Shown here: piece after piece, positions 25,500 to 35,468 of the stretch
Layout: each line of letters opens with the position of its first letter
Position numbering within the stretch: position 1 is the first letter of the stretch
Source of the DNA: Gemmatimonadaceae bacterium
Lineage (GTDB): Bacteria > Gemmatimonadota > Gemmatimonadetes > Gemmatimonadales > Gemmatimonadaceae
Assembly: GCA_036496605.1 (NCBI GenBank)
Contig: DASXKV010000068.1
Coordinates: 62,001 to 126,000 of the forward strand
Length of the DNA: 64,000 nt
Reading direction: 5' to 3'
Notes under the pieces: generated by a model
Seen by the model: only the letters and a program-made list of their open reading frames with translations
What the model was told of the DNA's origin: nothing
Databases searched by the model: none
Program-made: the position numbers and the translations under genes

Positions 25500-27209
25500 T
25501 CAGGGCGTGGAGGGAGGAGCGTTGCGCGTGGAGCGCGGAGCGTTCGGCGCGACGTGTGGGGCACTGTCCGCAGGTGTGCTCTGCCCTCCGCGCTCCGCGC
25601 TCAGCGACACATCGAGCCAGCGCTGGCCATTGAAGATCACCGGCGGACGAAATCCCTTGACCCACGGTTGGACGGCATACAGCTCGTTATAGAAGTACAG
25701 AAACATCATCGGAGCGTCGACAAAGCCGATCGAATCGGCGCTTCGCAGGAGAGCCGCGCGTTTCGTCGCATTCAACTCTCGTCGCGCGGCCAGCACGGTG
25801 GAATCAAAGCGCGTATTGGCGTAGAACGACACGTTTCCACCCGATCCTTTGTTGCCGCTGTACAGCAATGGATAGAGAAAGTTCTCCGCGTCGGGATAAT
25901 CGGCGTACCAGTCCTTAAGAATCATATCCGTCTCGCCCTTTCGAGCAGCCGCTCGTGACGCGGCGGACTCTCGCTGCACAACCTTCGTCCGAATGCCGAC
26001 GGCGTTCAAATACGCCTGGATCGTCTCTGCGATGCGGACGTAGATCGGGGTCATGGACACCCACAGCTCGACGTCAATTCCGTTCGGATGGCCTGCGGCG
26101 GCAAGAAGCTGTTTCGCTTTGGCGGGGTTGAAAGGATAGGGACGACGAGCGCTGTCATAGCCAGCGAGTGCCGGTGGAATAACGCCAGCGGCTCGTGTGC
26201 CGCGCCCTGCGACGAGTCGCTCGATGATCGTATTGATGTCGACTGCGTAGTTGATCGCCTGACGGACGCGCGGATCGACGAGCGGGCCGCGCGTGGTATT
26301 GATTCCAACGTACACCAGCTCGAGCGCGGGGGTGGAGCTGAGCATCGGGCGACGGCTTTCGTCATCCTCCCATTCACGGATTTGGCCGGCTGGTATCTGA
26401 AGGACATCGACGTTCCCGCTCTCGAACTCCGCGACGGACGTGCTAGGCTCGGCAATGATCCGCGCCTCGAGGGACTCGGCCTTTGGTGGGCCGAGGAAGT
26501 ACTGATCGTTCCGGGCAAAGAGGAGATAGTCATCGTGGTGCCAGTCGATCAATCGCCAGGGTCCGGTACCTATCGGTCGCTCGCCAAAGTTCGGTGCGAT
26601 GCGTTGCGGAACGATGGACGCAACTGGCATCGCGAGCAGCTTGAGGAATGCGGCGAGTGGCTCCTCGAGCGTGACGACGATCGTGCTGTCGTCACGCACG
26701 GAAAGCCCGGCGACGGTCTTTGCTTTCTGCGTGTGAAAATCTCGGGCGCCCTTGATCGGATACAGAAACTCGCTTGCAGAGCTCCTGGTACTGGGCTCGA
26801 GCGCTCGCTCCCAGCTGGCGACCACGTCGCGCGCGCCGAAGGAACTGCCATCGTGGAAGTGGACGCTGCGGCGCAGGTGAAACGTGTATGTGCGGCCATC
26901 CGACGAGAGGTCCCATCGTTCGGCGAGGCCCGGCTCGACCTGCGCCGTTGGGGTAAAACGCGTCAATCCGTCGAAGATATACCCGACGGCGCGGCCCGTC
27001 GGTACATCAGTCGAGAGTGCGGGATCGAGCGAGCGTGGATCGTAGTTGTCGCGTGAATCGATGAGCGTGCGTCGATCGGGCGCTACATCGCCGCCAAAGC
27101 ACGCGACGAGCGCGGCGAGACCGACGAAGAAACCGCGGCGCACGCCGCGGTATAACGGGGAATTCTCGATGCGCGTGGGAGAAGATGGGCGCCGTTGACA
27201 CGCTAGCAT
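25500..27209 (-). CDS. Extracellular solute-binding lipoprotein, family 5
   Basis: 569 residues. A lipobox (LVAC, cysteine at about 37) suggests lipidation and anchoring. The binding domain has RSLDPALSTDVP, LAERWDLSSDGRTYTFHLR and the NPAKAKQLLAAAGH segment of the DppA/OppA family. It captures peptides or nickel-like ligands for the DppB permease. The start may be internal to the ORF, since the first 20 residues are unconserved. The last 30 residues (TPADSAPHVAPNAPRSTR and beyond) are encoded by GCGGAGCG-type repeats, not by family sequence. Confidence 0.9.
   Translation of the reverse strand: MLACQRRPSSPTRIENSPLYRGVRRGFFVGLAALVACFGGDVAPDRRTLIDSRDNYDPRSLDPALSTDVPTGRAVGYIFDGLTRFTPTAQVEPGLAERWDLSSDGRTYTFHLRRSVHFHDGSSFGARDVVASWERALEPSTRSSASEFLYPIKGARDFHTQKAKTVAGLSVRDDSTIVVTLEEPLAAFLKLLAMPVASIVPQRIAPNFGERPIGTGPWRLIDWHHDDYLLFARNDQYFLGPPKAESLEARIIAEPSTSVAEFESGNVDVLQIPAGQIREWEDDESRRPMLSSTPALELVYVGINTTRGPLVDPRVRQAINYAVDINTIIERLVAGRGTRAAGVIPPALAGYDSARRPYPFNPAKAKQLLAAAGHPNGIDVELWVSMTPIYVRIAETIQAYLNAVGIRTKVVQRESAASRAAARKGETDMILKDWYADYPDAENFLYPLLYSGNKGSGGNVSFYANTRFDSTVLAARRELNATKRAALLRSADSIGFVDAPMMFLYFYNELYAVQPWVKGFRPPVIFNGQRWLDVSLSAERGGQSTPADSAPHVAPNAPRSTRNAPPSTP
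25503..25612. repeat. GCGGAGCG-type hairpin lying inside coding sequence
   Basis: GCGTGGAGCGCGGAGCG words (25528-25544) pair imperfectly with CTCCGCGCTCCGCGCTC (25588-25604). The same words form the intergenic hairpin at 36.85-36.96 kb. Here they are translated as the proline/alanine-rich tail of the binding protein. Confidence 0.65.
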
Positions 27210-27373
27210 GCGCGCGAGAACTTACCCGGCCGCGCCGCGAAGCGTCAATCATACGTGCCCGCGCATTGACGTCGTGATGCCGGGCGCGTCCTGTATCGAC
27301 GGGCGTGTGGGCACTCCCGAACCAACGGGGCGGGTCGTGGTATGTAGGGGGAGCGCTCTCATACGAGGTTCGA
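27210..27373. promoter_or_regulatory. Divergent region between the ABC binding protein and the tamA unit
   Basis: The region up to the small ORF at 27374 must contain divergent promoters. I see no convincing boxes or structure. Confidence 0.3.
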
Positions 27374-27532
27374 ATGTCCGCACAGAGTGATCTGCTTCGT
27401 GCCGAGGAGCCAGGCGTGGACCCGAATTACAACTACCGGCCGCTTGCTGACGCTCGCCCCGACGATGCGCCGCTCGTGTTGAATCGTTCGGGAGGATCAT
27501 CACTCACCGCGCCGAATTGCCGCCGGCGGTGA
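27374..27532 (+). CDS. Possible 52-residue leader ORF coupled to tamA
   Basis: An ATG at 27374 with GAGG 5 bases upstream opens a 52-codon frame (MSAQSDLLRAEEPG...) whose TGA at 27530-27532 overlaps the tamA ATG (TGATG). The product is polar, has no signal or membrane segment, and matches no family I know. The ribosome site and overlap argue for translation; the composition is neutral. It may be a short leader peptide, or the overlap may be chance. Confidence 0.35.
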   Translation: MSAQSDLLRAEEPGVDPNYNYRPLADARPDDAPLVLNRSGGSSLTAPNCRRR

Positions 27533-29823
27533 TGCGGCGATTCTTTTTCGCGCTGCTGGCTTGGGCGGGTGTCGTCCTCGGGCTCCTGGCGGGGGCCTCG
27601 TCGGCGAGCGCGCAGGATATTGGGTGTGACCCCGGCGATCGGGAAGTGCGGAGCCTCGACTTCATCGGCAATCACGCCTTCACCGACGACGAGCTTGCGT
27701 TGCGCATCGCGACGACGCCGTCGACATGGTCGCGACGACATCTGAAAGTGTTCGGGACGCGGCGCTGCCTCGACATGGACGAGCTGGTCCGCGACAAGTA
27801 CCGCCTGCAGCTACTGTATCGACAGGCGGGCTACTACAACGCCAAGGTCGACACGCTGCTCACGCCGGCCGGGCCTGATCAGGTCAACGTCAAGTTCCTG
27901 ATCGACGAAGGGAAGCCTGTTCTCATTTCGCGCCTAACGATGGCGGGCCTCGATTCCGTCAAGAATCGTGAGCAGATCCTAAGTGGCTTGTGGGTGGCAG
28001 TCGGGAAGCCGTACGACTTCAATCGAATCCAGGCCGATGTGGCGACGGTGCTCGCGCGGCTGCGCAACGTCGGCTATCCGCAGCCGGACTTTCTGCGCAA
28101 TTATGACGTCGACAGAGACTCCCTAACGGCGCACGTCGCGATCACCTTTTTGCCCGGTCCCCTGGTGCGCATTGGCGCCGTGAACGTCTACGACACGCCT
28201 AATAAGGGGAAGAAGCAGGAGATCAGCGATCGAATCATTCGCAAGCTCGTCGGCATCGGTCCTGGCGACACGTTCAAGGAGCAGGCGCTGATCGACGCGC
28301 AGCGGAATCTGTACCAGACGAGTGCCTTCAGATATGTAGAGGTCGTGCCTGTGGTCGATACGGCGAGGCTCGTCGCCGATTCGACCATGGATCTCAAGGT
28401 TACGCTGATCGAGGGCTACATGCGCGACCTCAACACTGAGTTGGGTTGGGCGACCCTCGACTGCTTCCGCGCCCGCGCGCAGATCGTCGACAAGAATTTC
28501 CTGGGTGGCGCGCAACGACTGGAGCTAACAGGTCAGGCGTCGAAGCTTCTCTGGGGCGTGATGCAGACTGATTTCACCCGCCAGAACCTCTGTCGCTACG
28601 ACTATCTGAACGAAGACCCGTTCAGCAAATCCAACTACTCCTTGAACGCGACGCTTCGTCAACCGGCGCTCTTCGGGACGTGGGCGACCCCGTCGTTCTC
28701 ACTCTACACGGAGCGACGGAGCGAGTACAAAGCGTATTTGCGTACGACCTACATCGGTGGCGAAGCCTCCCTGCTCAGAGCGCTGTCGTCGACGGCGTCG
28801 CTCCGCGTCGGCTACAACATCGAGTATGGAAAGACGGAGGCTGACCCAACGCTCCTCTGCGCTGGCTTCAGTCGCTGCGATTCCGCTTCCATTCGTCAAA
28901 CTCTCAGCCTGCTGCCCTTGGCGGTATTCAGCGTTGCGGCAGCACGCGTGCGTACCGACAATCCCGTGAACCCGACGGACGGGTACGCAATTCGAGCGGA
29001 GTCACGTAACTCGGCGACTTTCCTCGGATCGAGCTCCCAGCTCACTTTCGTGAAGGGTGTTGGCGACGCGGCGTGGTACCATCCAGTTTCAGGCGGTGTC
29101 CTCGCACTACGCCTCCACGTTGGATCAGTCTGGGGCGGCGCCGACGTGAATGGCGTTACACAACCGCCGCAGCAGGAGCGTCTCTATGCCGGAGGCGCCG
29201 CCAGCGTTCGAGGATATCCGCAGAACGAGCTGGGATCGCTACTCTACGTTTTCGAGGACACCTCACAGAAGCAGATCCAGATCAAACACGTTACCCCGGA
29301 CACGGTCTATTTCGTCTTTAGCGACTCTGCGAAGCAGAACCGAGTTGTACCGGTGGGCGGCAACCGCCTTTTGGTTGGGAGTGTCGACTACCGAGTGCGC
29401 TCGCCGATTCTCCCGAGGCTCTTGCAGTTCACGTTTTTCACGGATGCAGGCACAGTTTGGAACTGGGATACCAGGTTTCCTCTTGGCGGATTCCACCCCA
29501 GCTACACCCCGGGAATAGGGCTCCGGGCCTTCACTCCGCTCGGGCCCATTCAGATCAATGCGGGGTACAACCCATCCGACCCGGTCTTAGGTCAGGCGCT
29601 GTTCACGCCGAACCGGGATCTCGCGCAAAAAGGCGGCTTCGTCAACGTGTATTGTGCAGTGCCGGACGGAACGTCCGCTGCAGATGCATCGAAATCATTT
29701 TTCAAGAACGGCCAGTGGCAGCAGGTTCCAAATACGGTGTGCAATCCCACTTATCGGCCGTCGCTGCCGGCACATTGGTACAACAGATTTACCATTACTT
29801 TCTCGATAGGTCCCGAGTTCTAA
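27532..29823 (+). CDS. tamA: Omp85-family outer-membrane assembly protein, TamA-like
   Basis: 763 residues. A signal peptide (MRRFFFALLAWAGV..., ending ASAQ) precedes POTRA domains (about 35-350; first one VRSLDFIGNHAFTDDEL) and a C-terminal 16-strand Omp85 barrel (about 360-763), with the YAGGAASVRGYPQNELG motif and terminal phenylalanine (FSIGPEF). It inserts or exports outer-membrane proteins or lipids together with TamB, encoded 15 bases downstream. BamA is the alternative, but direct pairing with tamB favours TamA. A TTG at 27517 is another possible start. Confidence 0.88.
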   Translation: MRRFFFALLAWAGVVLGLLAGASSASAQDIGCDPGDREVRSLDFIGNHAFTDDELALRIATTPSTWSRRHLKVFGTRRCLDMDELVRDKYRLQLLYRQAGYYNAKVDTLLTPAGPDQVNVKFLIDEGKPVLISRLTMAGLDSVKNREQILSGLWVAVGKPYDFNRIQADVATVLARLRNVGYPQPDFLRNYDVDRDSLTAHVAITFLPGPLVRIGAVNVYDTPNKGKKQEISDRIIRKLVGIGPGDTFKEQALIDAQRNLYQTSAFRYVEVVPVVDTARLVADSTMDLKVTLIEGYMRDLNTELGWATLDCFRARAQIVDKNFLGGAQRLELTGQASKLLWGVMQTDFTRQNLCRYDYLNEDPFSKSNYSLNATLRQPALFGTWATPSFSLYTERRSEYKAYLRTTYIGGEASLLRALSSTASLRVGYNIEYGKTEADPTLLCAGFSRCDSASIRQTLSLLPLAVFSVAAARVRTDNPVNPTDGYAIRAESRNSATFLGSSSQLTFVKGVGDAAWYHPVSGGVLALRLHVGSVWGGADVNGVTQPPQQERLYAGGAASVRGYPQNELGSLLYVFEDTSQKQIQIKHVTPDTVYFVFSDSAKQNRVVPVGGNRLLVGSVDYRVRSPILPRLLQFTFFTDAGTVWNWDTRFPLGGFHPSYTPGIGLRAFTPLGPIQINAGYNPSDPVLGQALFTPNRDLAQKGGFVNVYCAVPDGTSAADASKSFFKNGQWQQVPNTVCNPTYRPSLPAHWYNRFTITFSIGPEF

Positions 29824-29838
29824 TCGTCTAGTCCCTGT

Positions 29839-32800
29839 ATGATCAGGCGTCGCCGGCTCGTCGCTCTCGTCAGCGCCGTTGCGTTGCTCGTGATCGGGTT
29901 CGTGACGGTCGTCACGGGCCTGTTCGTGACGCATACGAGCTACGGGCAGGAAGAACTGCGGCGCCTTTTCCAGGGACAGTTGGCGAGCGTGATCAAAGGC
30001 AAAGTGTATCTGGGCGCGGTGAGCGGCGGCTTCCTCACCGGCATCCAGATCGATAGCCTCGCCATTCGCGATGCGGACAACGACTCGTTGCTCCTCAGCA
30101 CCGGACGCATAACGGCGAGCTATGACCCGCGCGACGTGATCGACAAGCGTCTCTTGTTACGCGATGTCGACGTCGAGCATCCGGTGATCTACATCCGGCA
30201 ACACGCGAGCGGCCGATGGAACGTGAAGGAAGTCTTCGGCGGCTACGAGAAGAAAAGCAACGGGCCGAAGACGCCCGGTCGGAATTTCGGTGACTTCTTC
30301 GTCATCGATTCGGCTCGCGTCCACGACGCGACATTCGTGCTGCAGATGCCTTGGACGCCCGATGACACGTTGCGCGGAGCGAAGCTCGACAGCGCCGTCA
30401 AGAACACGCTTTCGCGTCCGGACAAGGAGATCCGCCGAGTGATCGACGAAGGGAAACCGGGATACGCGCGGACGTGGCGGTGGACGAAGCTTTCCGCAGT
30501 CGCCTCCCACATCCGCCTCGCCGATCCGGATAGTGACAAGCTGGGCCGCCTCTTCGTATTCGATTCGGTTCAGTCGGTCGAGAGCGACCCTCCGTTCAAG
30601 TTCCGCAACATTCGAGGTTCATTGCGCAACCTCGGCGATTCGATCTGGCTCGACGTCGCGCACTTCGATCTCCCGCAGTCGACGGGCTCGGGCAAAGGAA
30701 AGATCGTTTGGGGCAGCGATCTCCCGGTCCGCTACGATCTCGCCATCACCGGTGATTCGGTCGCGCTCAACGACGTCGCGTGGGTGTACCCGACGCTGCC
30801 GACGACGGGGGGCGGCAAGACCACACTGCACATCGGCAACGAGCCGACCAACCTGCACATCATCGATTATAAGCTTACTAACATGGACGTGACGAGCACC
30901 GGCTCGCATCTGATCGGCGACATGACATTCGCCGTCGGAGGGCCAGTGCTGGCCGTGAAGGACGTGAAGATGTCGGGTGCGCCATTCGACTTCGATCTGC
31001 TGCGGGCGCTGAATGGCAAACCCTTTCCGGTCGACTGGCGCGGGCAGCTCTACGGTAGCGTGCGCGCTCGAGGCGGACCGCTCGATCGATTCTACGTCGA
31101 CGAGAGTAACGTGATCTTCCGCGACGCCCACGTGCCTGGCGCCAACTCGCGCGTCGGCGGTCATGGTGAGTTGAACATCCTGCAACCGGCGCTCACCAGC
31201 TTCCGGAGTTTCGCGGTCAACGCCACGTCGGTCGATCTGCGGTCGATCGAGTTCCTGTATCCGAACTTTCCGCGACTCGGCGGGACCATTTCCGGAACCG
31301 CGACACTGGACTCCTCGTGGCTCGACATTCGGTTCGCGAATGCGGATATCATCCATCGCGATGGTCCCGGTGAACCGTCGCACCTGACGGGAAGCGGGCG
31401 CGTGACGTGGGGACCGAAGTTCATGACGTACGACATCGACGCCCAGGCGCAGCCGATCTCGTTAGCTATGCTGGCGCGATCGTATCCCAAGCTGCCACTC
31501 ACCGGCTTGATGAGCGGGCCGGTGAAAGCGAACGGCACGATCGAAGACTTGCAGCTGACGACCAACCTGCAGGGACCGGCGGGAGCGCTGAGCTTCGACG
31601 GCCGCATCGACATCGATCCGCCAAGCTACGGCATTCACGGCACGGGCCAGGCGACCGGGCTCGCCCTTCACGAGCTGCTCGATCCGACGCGGCTCGATGG
31701 CCCCGTGAAGCCGGCGACCGTCACCGCTCGGTACGAGATCGGATTGAGCGGTGACTCTCTCCCCGATCTCGAGGGGAACGTCTCGGTCGATGTCGCGCGC
31801 GCCAACGTCGATGGATTGCGGATCTTCCCGTCCACGGGGCGGCTTCGCTTTGCGGACAGGCGAATCTTCGTCGACACGCTACGCCTCGAGACGACGGCGG
31901 CAACGGTTCTCGCTCATGGCGCCCTCGGTCTGCCGCACGGGATTTCGGACTCGCTCCGGTACCAGCTGATCGTCGATTCGTTAGGCGGCCTCCGCCGATA
32001 CCTCGTGAGTAGGACACCGGAAGACACCGCCCTCGCCGATTCACTCGGCGGGCAGGTGACGGTGAACGGTACTGCGTACGGGCGGGTCGATAGTTTGGAC
32101 GTGGCCGGCGCAGTGATCGGCAACGGCTTGCTGGTGGGCAAGAACCGCGGTCGCATCGTCGGCGGACGATTTGCGATTCGTAATATCCTCAACGATCCCG
32201 TCGGCAACGCGTCGCTGCGGTTCGATACCCTCACTATAGCCGGCGTCGTCCTCGACTCGCTCGGTGCCGATCTCCGCCTCGCGGGGCGGTCGCAGGCGAC
32301 CTTTGCCATCGGTGTTCGCAGTGACAACGGTCCGAGGGCCAACATGGTCGGCACCGCGATAGCGACCGGCGGCGCGATCGGTGGCCGTCAGGCATCGACG
32401 CGCTTCGCGATCGACTCGTTGGGCCTCACGATCGGGGACAGCAAATGGCGGCTCGCCGGCGGCTCGCATGTCACACGCGACACCCTCGGTCTCGCGATCG
32501 ATTCGCTGGTGTTGGTGAATGGCGCCGGCGGCCGGATCGCCGTGCGCGGCTCGGCACCCCAGTCGGCCCCGGTGTCGCTCGACGTCGCCGCCGACAGCGT
32601 TGGTCTCGTCGACCTGGGCGTCCTGGGACAATTGCCTGCGGCAGTGAGCGGCTTCGCCTCGGCGCACGGACGCATTACAGGGACGCGCGCACAACCAGAC
32701 ATCCGGTTCGATGCGCGCACGACTCGGTTGGCGTACGGCGGCATGCAGGTCGAGCGGGCAACCGCGAGCGGAACCTATCGAGATCGTAGCCTCGACATGT

Positions 32801-34491
32801 CGGTTGATCTCTTTCGAGACAATGTCGCGGCGCTACATGCGACGATGGGCGTTCCGGTCATTCTTACGCTCTTCGACGCGCAGCGGCTGGGCGCGCCCAT
32901 TCACGGGTCGATTCGCGCCGACAGCGCCGACTTGTCGGTGATCGAGATGCTCTCGTCGTCGTTGCAGAAGGGATCTGGACGCCTAACGGCCAACCTCGAG
33001 TATTCGCTATCGCCGACGCACAAGTCGATCAACGGACTCATCGCGGTGCGCAACGGCCAGATGACCGCACAGAACCTCGGTATTACCCTGCGAACGATCA
33101 ACGGAACGGTGCGCTTCGATGGCCGGAGTGACACTGTTCGCATCGACGTTTCCGCGGCAAGCGGGACGGCGCCTGGCGCACGGCTCGCTCTGCGCGGAAC
33201 GATCGGCTACGCCAAGTGGGACGAGCCACGGTTCAACCTCGCGCTTTATGCAAAGAACTTTCACGCGATCGAACGTCGGACGCTCGCGGCTCTGGATGTC
33301 TCGACCGCAGGCGACTCGCTCCATCTCACCGGATCGATGGACGCAGCCGCGCTTACCGGGACGATCCGCGTCGATCGCGGGGAAGTATATCTCCCGGAGC
33401 GGGATATTCTGCGCAAGCAGGTCGTCGATCTCAGCAGCGAAGGGATATTCCAGATCGTCGATACGACGGATCTTCGGGCGCGCCAGATCGTACCTAACGC
33501 GCCGTCGCGTCTCGTGGAGGGGCTGCGCCTGGACGACGTTCACATCGTACTGGGCGATGAAGTGTGGCTGCGATCGCGCGAAGCGAATATCAAGCTGGGC
33601 GGCTCACTCGACGTAAAGAGCGCGGAAAAACAGAGCGCCTTCAGCGCGAATCCGCGGAATCGATCGAAGGGCCCGGATTACGGACTTGCTCTCTCGGGAA
33701 CGCTGACCGCCGATCGGGGAACGTACACGCTGGATCTCGCTCCTGCGCCGGTGCAACGAGAGTTTAGCGTGCAGAAGGGAACGATCCAGTTCTACGGAGG
33801 ATCGGCAGACTTCAATCCATATCTCGATATTACCGCGCAGCACTCGGTGAAGCGCTCCGGTCAGCCGGATCTGAATATCGAGGTCCATCTGAGCGGATAT
33901 CTTATCCCGAATCCGTCGATCGATTTGAGAAGCACAAATGAGCCTTATCTGTCTACGTCGGATCTCGTGAGCTATCTCGTCACCGGCCAGCCGACGTACG
34001 CGTTGAGCTCGGGCGATCTCAACGTCGTGCAACAGGTGAGCAATGTCGTCGGGCCGACGCTGAGCTCCGTTGCCGAGTCGAGTCTCCGCGGCGTCGGACT
34101 CGGAAACTGGTTCGACCTGATCACGATTCAGAGCGGCGCCGCACCGACGGCGCTGCAGAACAGCTCGCAGCAGTCGACGATCAAGGACTATTTCTTTGGC
34201 GCGCGCTTGGGCGGAGAAAAGCAGCTCTCGAACAACCTGTTCTTCAACTTCAGCGCCGGGCTGTGCTCGCTGAATCGTGAGTATCTTGGCACCAACCAAT
34301 CAGCGCTCAACAACTTCGTCGACGCGTTAGGCGGGCACATCGAGTGGCGCTTCAATCCGCAGCTTTCCGTGCAAGCCGGTACGGATCCGCCGACCTCCGC
34401 GCTCTATTGCCGCAATAACTACTCTCTCGGCAGCGTCGTCGCGACGCCGCGGCAAGTGGGTCTATCCGTTCTCCGAACCTGGCACTTTTAA
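29839..34491 (+). CDS. tamB: Translocation and assembly module protein TamB
   Basis: 1550 residues. One N-terminal membrane helix (about 8-30) anchors the protein in the inner membrane. A very long beta-rich periplasmic region follows, and the C-terminal TamB/DUF490 domain has NPYLDITAQHSV, EVHLSGYL and the barrel-like end VGLSVLRTWHF. TamB proteins bridge the two membranes as AsmA-like, groove-forming conduits for phospholipids or outer-membrane proteins. It is a little longer than the E. coli protein (about 1260). It is probably co-transcribed with tamA and the lipid kinase gene 4 bases downstream, a suggestive lipid-related grouping. Confidence 0.92.
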   Translation: MIRRRRLVALVSAVALLVIGFVTVVTGLFVTHTSYGQEELRRLFQGQLASVIKGKVYLGAVSGGFLTGIQIDSLAIRDADNDSLLLSTGRITASYDPRDVIDKRLLLRDVDVEHPVIYIRQHASGRWNVKEVFGGYEKKSNGPKTPGRNFGDFFVIDSARVHDATFVLQMPWTPDDTLRGAKLDSAVKNTLSRPDKEIRRVIDEGKPGYARTWRWTKLSAVASHIRLADPDSDKLGRLFVFDSVQSVESDPPFKFRNIRGSLRNLGDSIWLDVAHFDLPQSTGSGKGKIVWGSDLPVRYDLAITGDSVALNDVAWVYPTLPTTGGGKTTLHIGNEPTNLHIIDYKLTNMDVTSTGSHLIGDMTFAVGGPVLAVKDVKMSGAPFDFDLLRALNGKPFPVDWRGQLYGSVRARGGPLDRFYVDESNVIFRDAHVPGANSRVGGHGELNILQPALTSFRSFAVNATSVDLRSIEFLYPNFPRLGGTISGTATLDSSWLDIRFANADIIHRDGPGEPSHLTGSGRVTWGPKFMTYDIDAQAQPISLAMLARSYPKLPLTGLMSGPVKANGTIEDLQLTTNLQGPAGALSFDGRIDIDPPSYGIHGTGQATGLALHELLDPTRLDGPVKPATVTARYEIGLSGDSLPDLEGNVSVDVARANVDGLRIFPSTGRLRFADRRIFVDTLRLETTAATVLAHGALGLPHGISDSLRYQLIVDSLGGLRRYLVSRTPEDTALADSLGGQVTVNGTAYGRVDSLDVAGAVIGNGLLVGKNRGRIVGGRFAIRNILNDPVGNASLRFDTLTIAGVVLDSLGADLRLAGRSQATFAIGVRSDNGPRANMVGTAIATGGAIGGRQASTRFAIDSLGLTIGDSKWRLAGGSHVTRDTLGLAIDSLVLVNGAGGRIAVRGSAPQSAPVSLDVAADSVGLVDLGVLGQLPAAVSGFASAHGRITGTRAQPDIRFDARTTRLAYGGMQVERATASGTYRDRSLDMSVDLFRDNVAALHATMGVPVILTLFDAQRLGAPIHGSIRADSADLSVIEMLSSSLQKGSGRLTANLEYSLSPTHKSINGLIAVRNGQMTAQNLGITLRTINGTVRFDGRSDTVRIDVSAASGTAPGARLALRGTIGYAKWDEPRFNLALYAKNFHAIERRTLAALDVSTAGDSLHLTGSMDAAALTGTIRVDRGEVYLPERDILRKQVVDLSSEGIFQIVDTTDLRARQIVPNAPSRLVEGLRLDDVHIVLGDEVWLRSREANIKLGGSLDVKSAEKQSAFSANPRNRSKGPDYGLALSGTLTADRGTYTLDLAPAPVQREFSVQKGTIQFYGGSADFNPYLDITAQHSVKRSGQPDLNIEVHLSGYLIPNPSIDLRSTNEPYLSTSDLVSYLVTGQPTYALSSGDLNVVQQVSNVVGPTLSSVAESSLRGVGLGNWFDLITIQSGAAPTALQNSSQQSTIKDYFFGARLGGEKQLSNNLFFNFSAGLCSLNREYLGTNQSALNNFVDALGGHIEWRFNPQLSVQAGTDPPTSALYCRNNYSLGSVVATPRQVGLSVLRTWHF

Positions 34492-34495
34492 GCCG

Positions 34496-35434
34496 GTGGA
34501 GCGCGCGCCTCGGGTAATCAAGCGCGCCCTCCTCGTCGCCAATCCGGCGTCACGTTTGGGGCGGCGGCGTCTTCCCCGAGCACGGGCGGCGCTCGAGAAG
34601 GCGGGCGTTCGCGTCGACGTGGTATTCACCGAGCGACCTGGGCATGCCACGGAGATCGTTGGCGAGCGCTCGGCGGGGTATGATGCGGTCTTCACGCTCG
34701 GCGGGGATGGCACGGCCATGGAGGCAGCGGGCGCCCTCGCTGGCACGATGCGCCCGCTCGGTGTGCTTGCCGGCGGTACCGGCAACCTGCTGGCGCGCGC
34801 TCTAGGCATCCCGCTCGACCCAAGGCGTGCCGTTCCAAGACTGCTCGACGGGGACGAGCTGTACATCGACCTTGGGCGGATCACGAGCTCCGACCCCCCC
34901 CGTTATTTCGCGGTCGCGGCCGGTGTCGGGATCGACGCGGCCATGGTCGCCGAAACGCCAACGTGGCTCAAGCGTCGTTTGGGTGTACTCGCTTACACCA
35001 TAACGGCCACGCGTGCGGCACTTCGGGCAGTTTTACGCCAGGAGTTCTTTCAGGTGCGGCTGTCCGTGGATGGCGAGGAGTTCGAATCCGCGGCGGCTGC
35101 GGTCATGATCGCGAACTTCGGGGCGGTGCTCAGCGACCGAATCACCTTCGGTCCTGGCATTCGCTTCGACGACGGAGTACTCGATGCTTGCTTCTACTCT
35201 CCGAGGAATTTGCGCGACGCCATGCGAATCATGTGGCGTCTCTTGTGGCGCAACTTCACCTCGGATGCGGCCATGCTCTATCGGAGCGGGCGGCACATTC
35301 GCATCGAGACCAAGCCGCCGCGGATGGCACAGGCAGACGGCGAGCTGCTCGGCATGACTCCCCTGGAGATCGAAGTCGAGCCGCGCGCTGCGAGGTTGCT
35401 CGTGCCGAAGCAGAAACCCCCGAAAGGCGCATGA
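34496..35434 (+). CDS. Diacylglycerol/lipid kinase family protein (second copy)
   Basis: 312 residues from a GTG start 4 bases after tamB. The catalytic motifs are VANPASRLGRRRL, TLGGDGTAMEAAGAL (canonical GGDGT) and LAGGTGNLLARALGIP. The C-terminal domain ends in DGELLGMTPLEIEVEP. The family phosphorylates membrane lipids or related alcohols. Its location behind tamAB points to membrane-lipid homeostasis. The other paralogue (6.7 kb) belongs to the exopolysaccharide unit. Confidence 0.9.
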   Translation: MERAPRVIKRALLVANPASRLGRRRLPRARAALEKAGVRVDVVFTERPGHATEIVGERSAGYDAVFTLGGDGTAMEAAGALAGTMRPLGVLAGGTGNLLARALGIPLDPRRAVPRLLDGDELYIDLGRITSSDPPRYFAVAAGVGIDAAMVAETPTWLKRRLGVLAYTITATRAALRAVLRQEFFQVRLSVDGEEFESAAAAVMIANFGAVLSDRITFGPGIRFDDGVLDACFYSPRNLRDAMRIMWRLLWRNFTSDAAMLYRSGRHIRIETKPPRMAQADGELLGMTPLEIEVEPRAARLLVPKQKPPKGA

Positions 35435-35468
35435 GACGCGACGGGCATCTGGAACACTGCATCCATAC

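Noticed and set aside
24565-25665. Minus-strand 366-residue open frame
   Set aside because: Overlaps the DppB permease gene in another frame and is arginine/histidine-rich; the permease frame carries the EAA motif and membrane helices.
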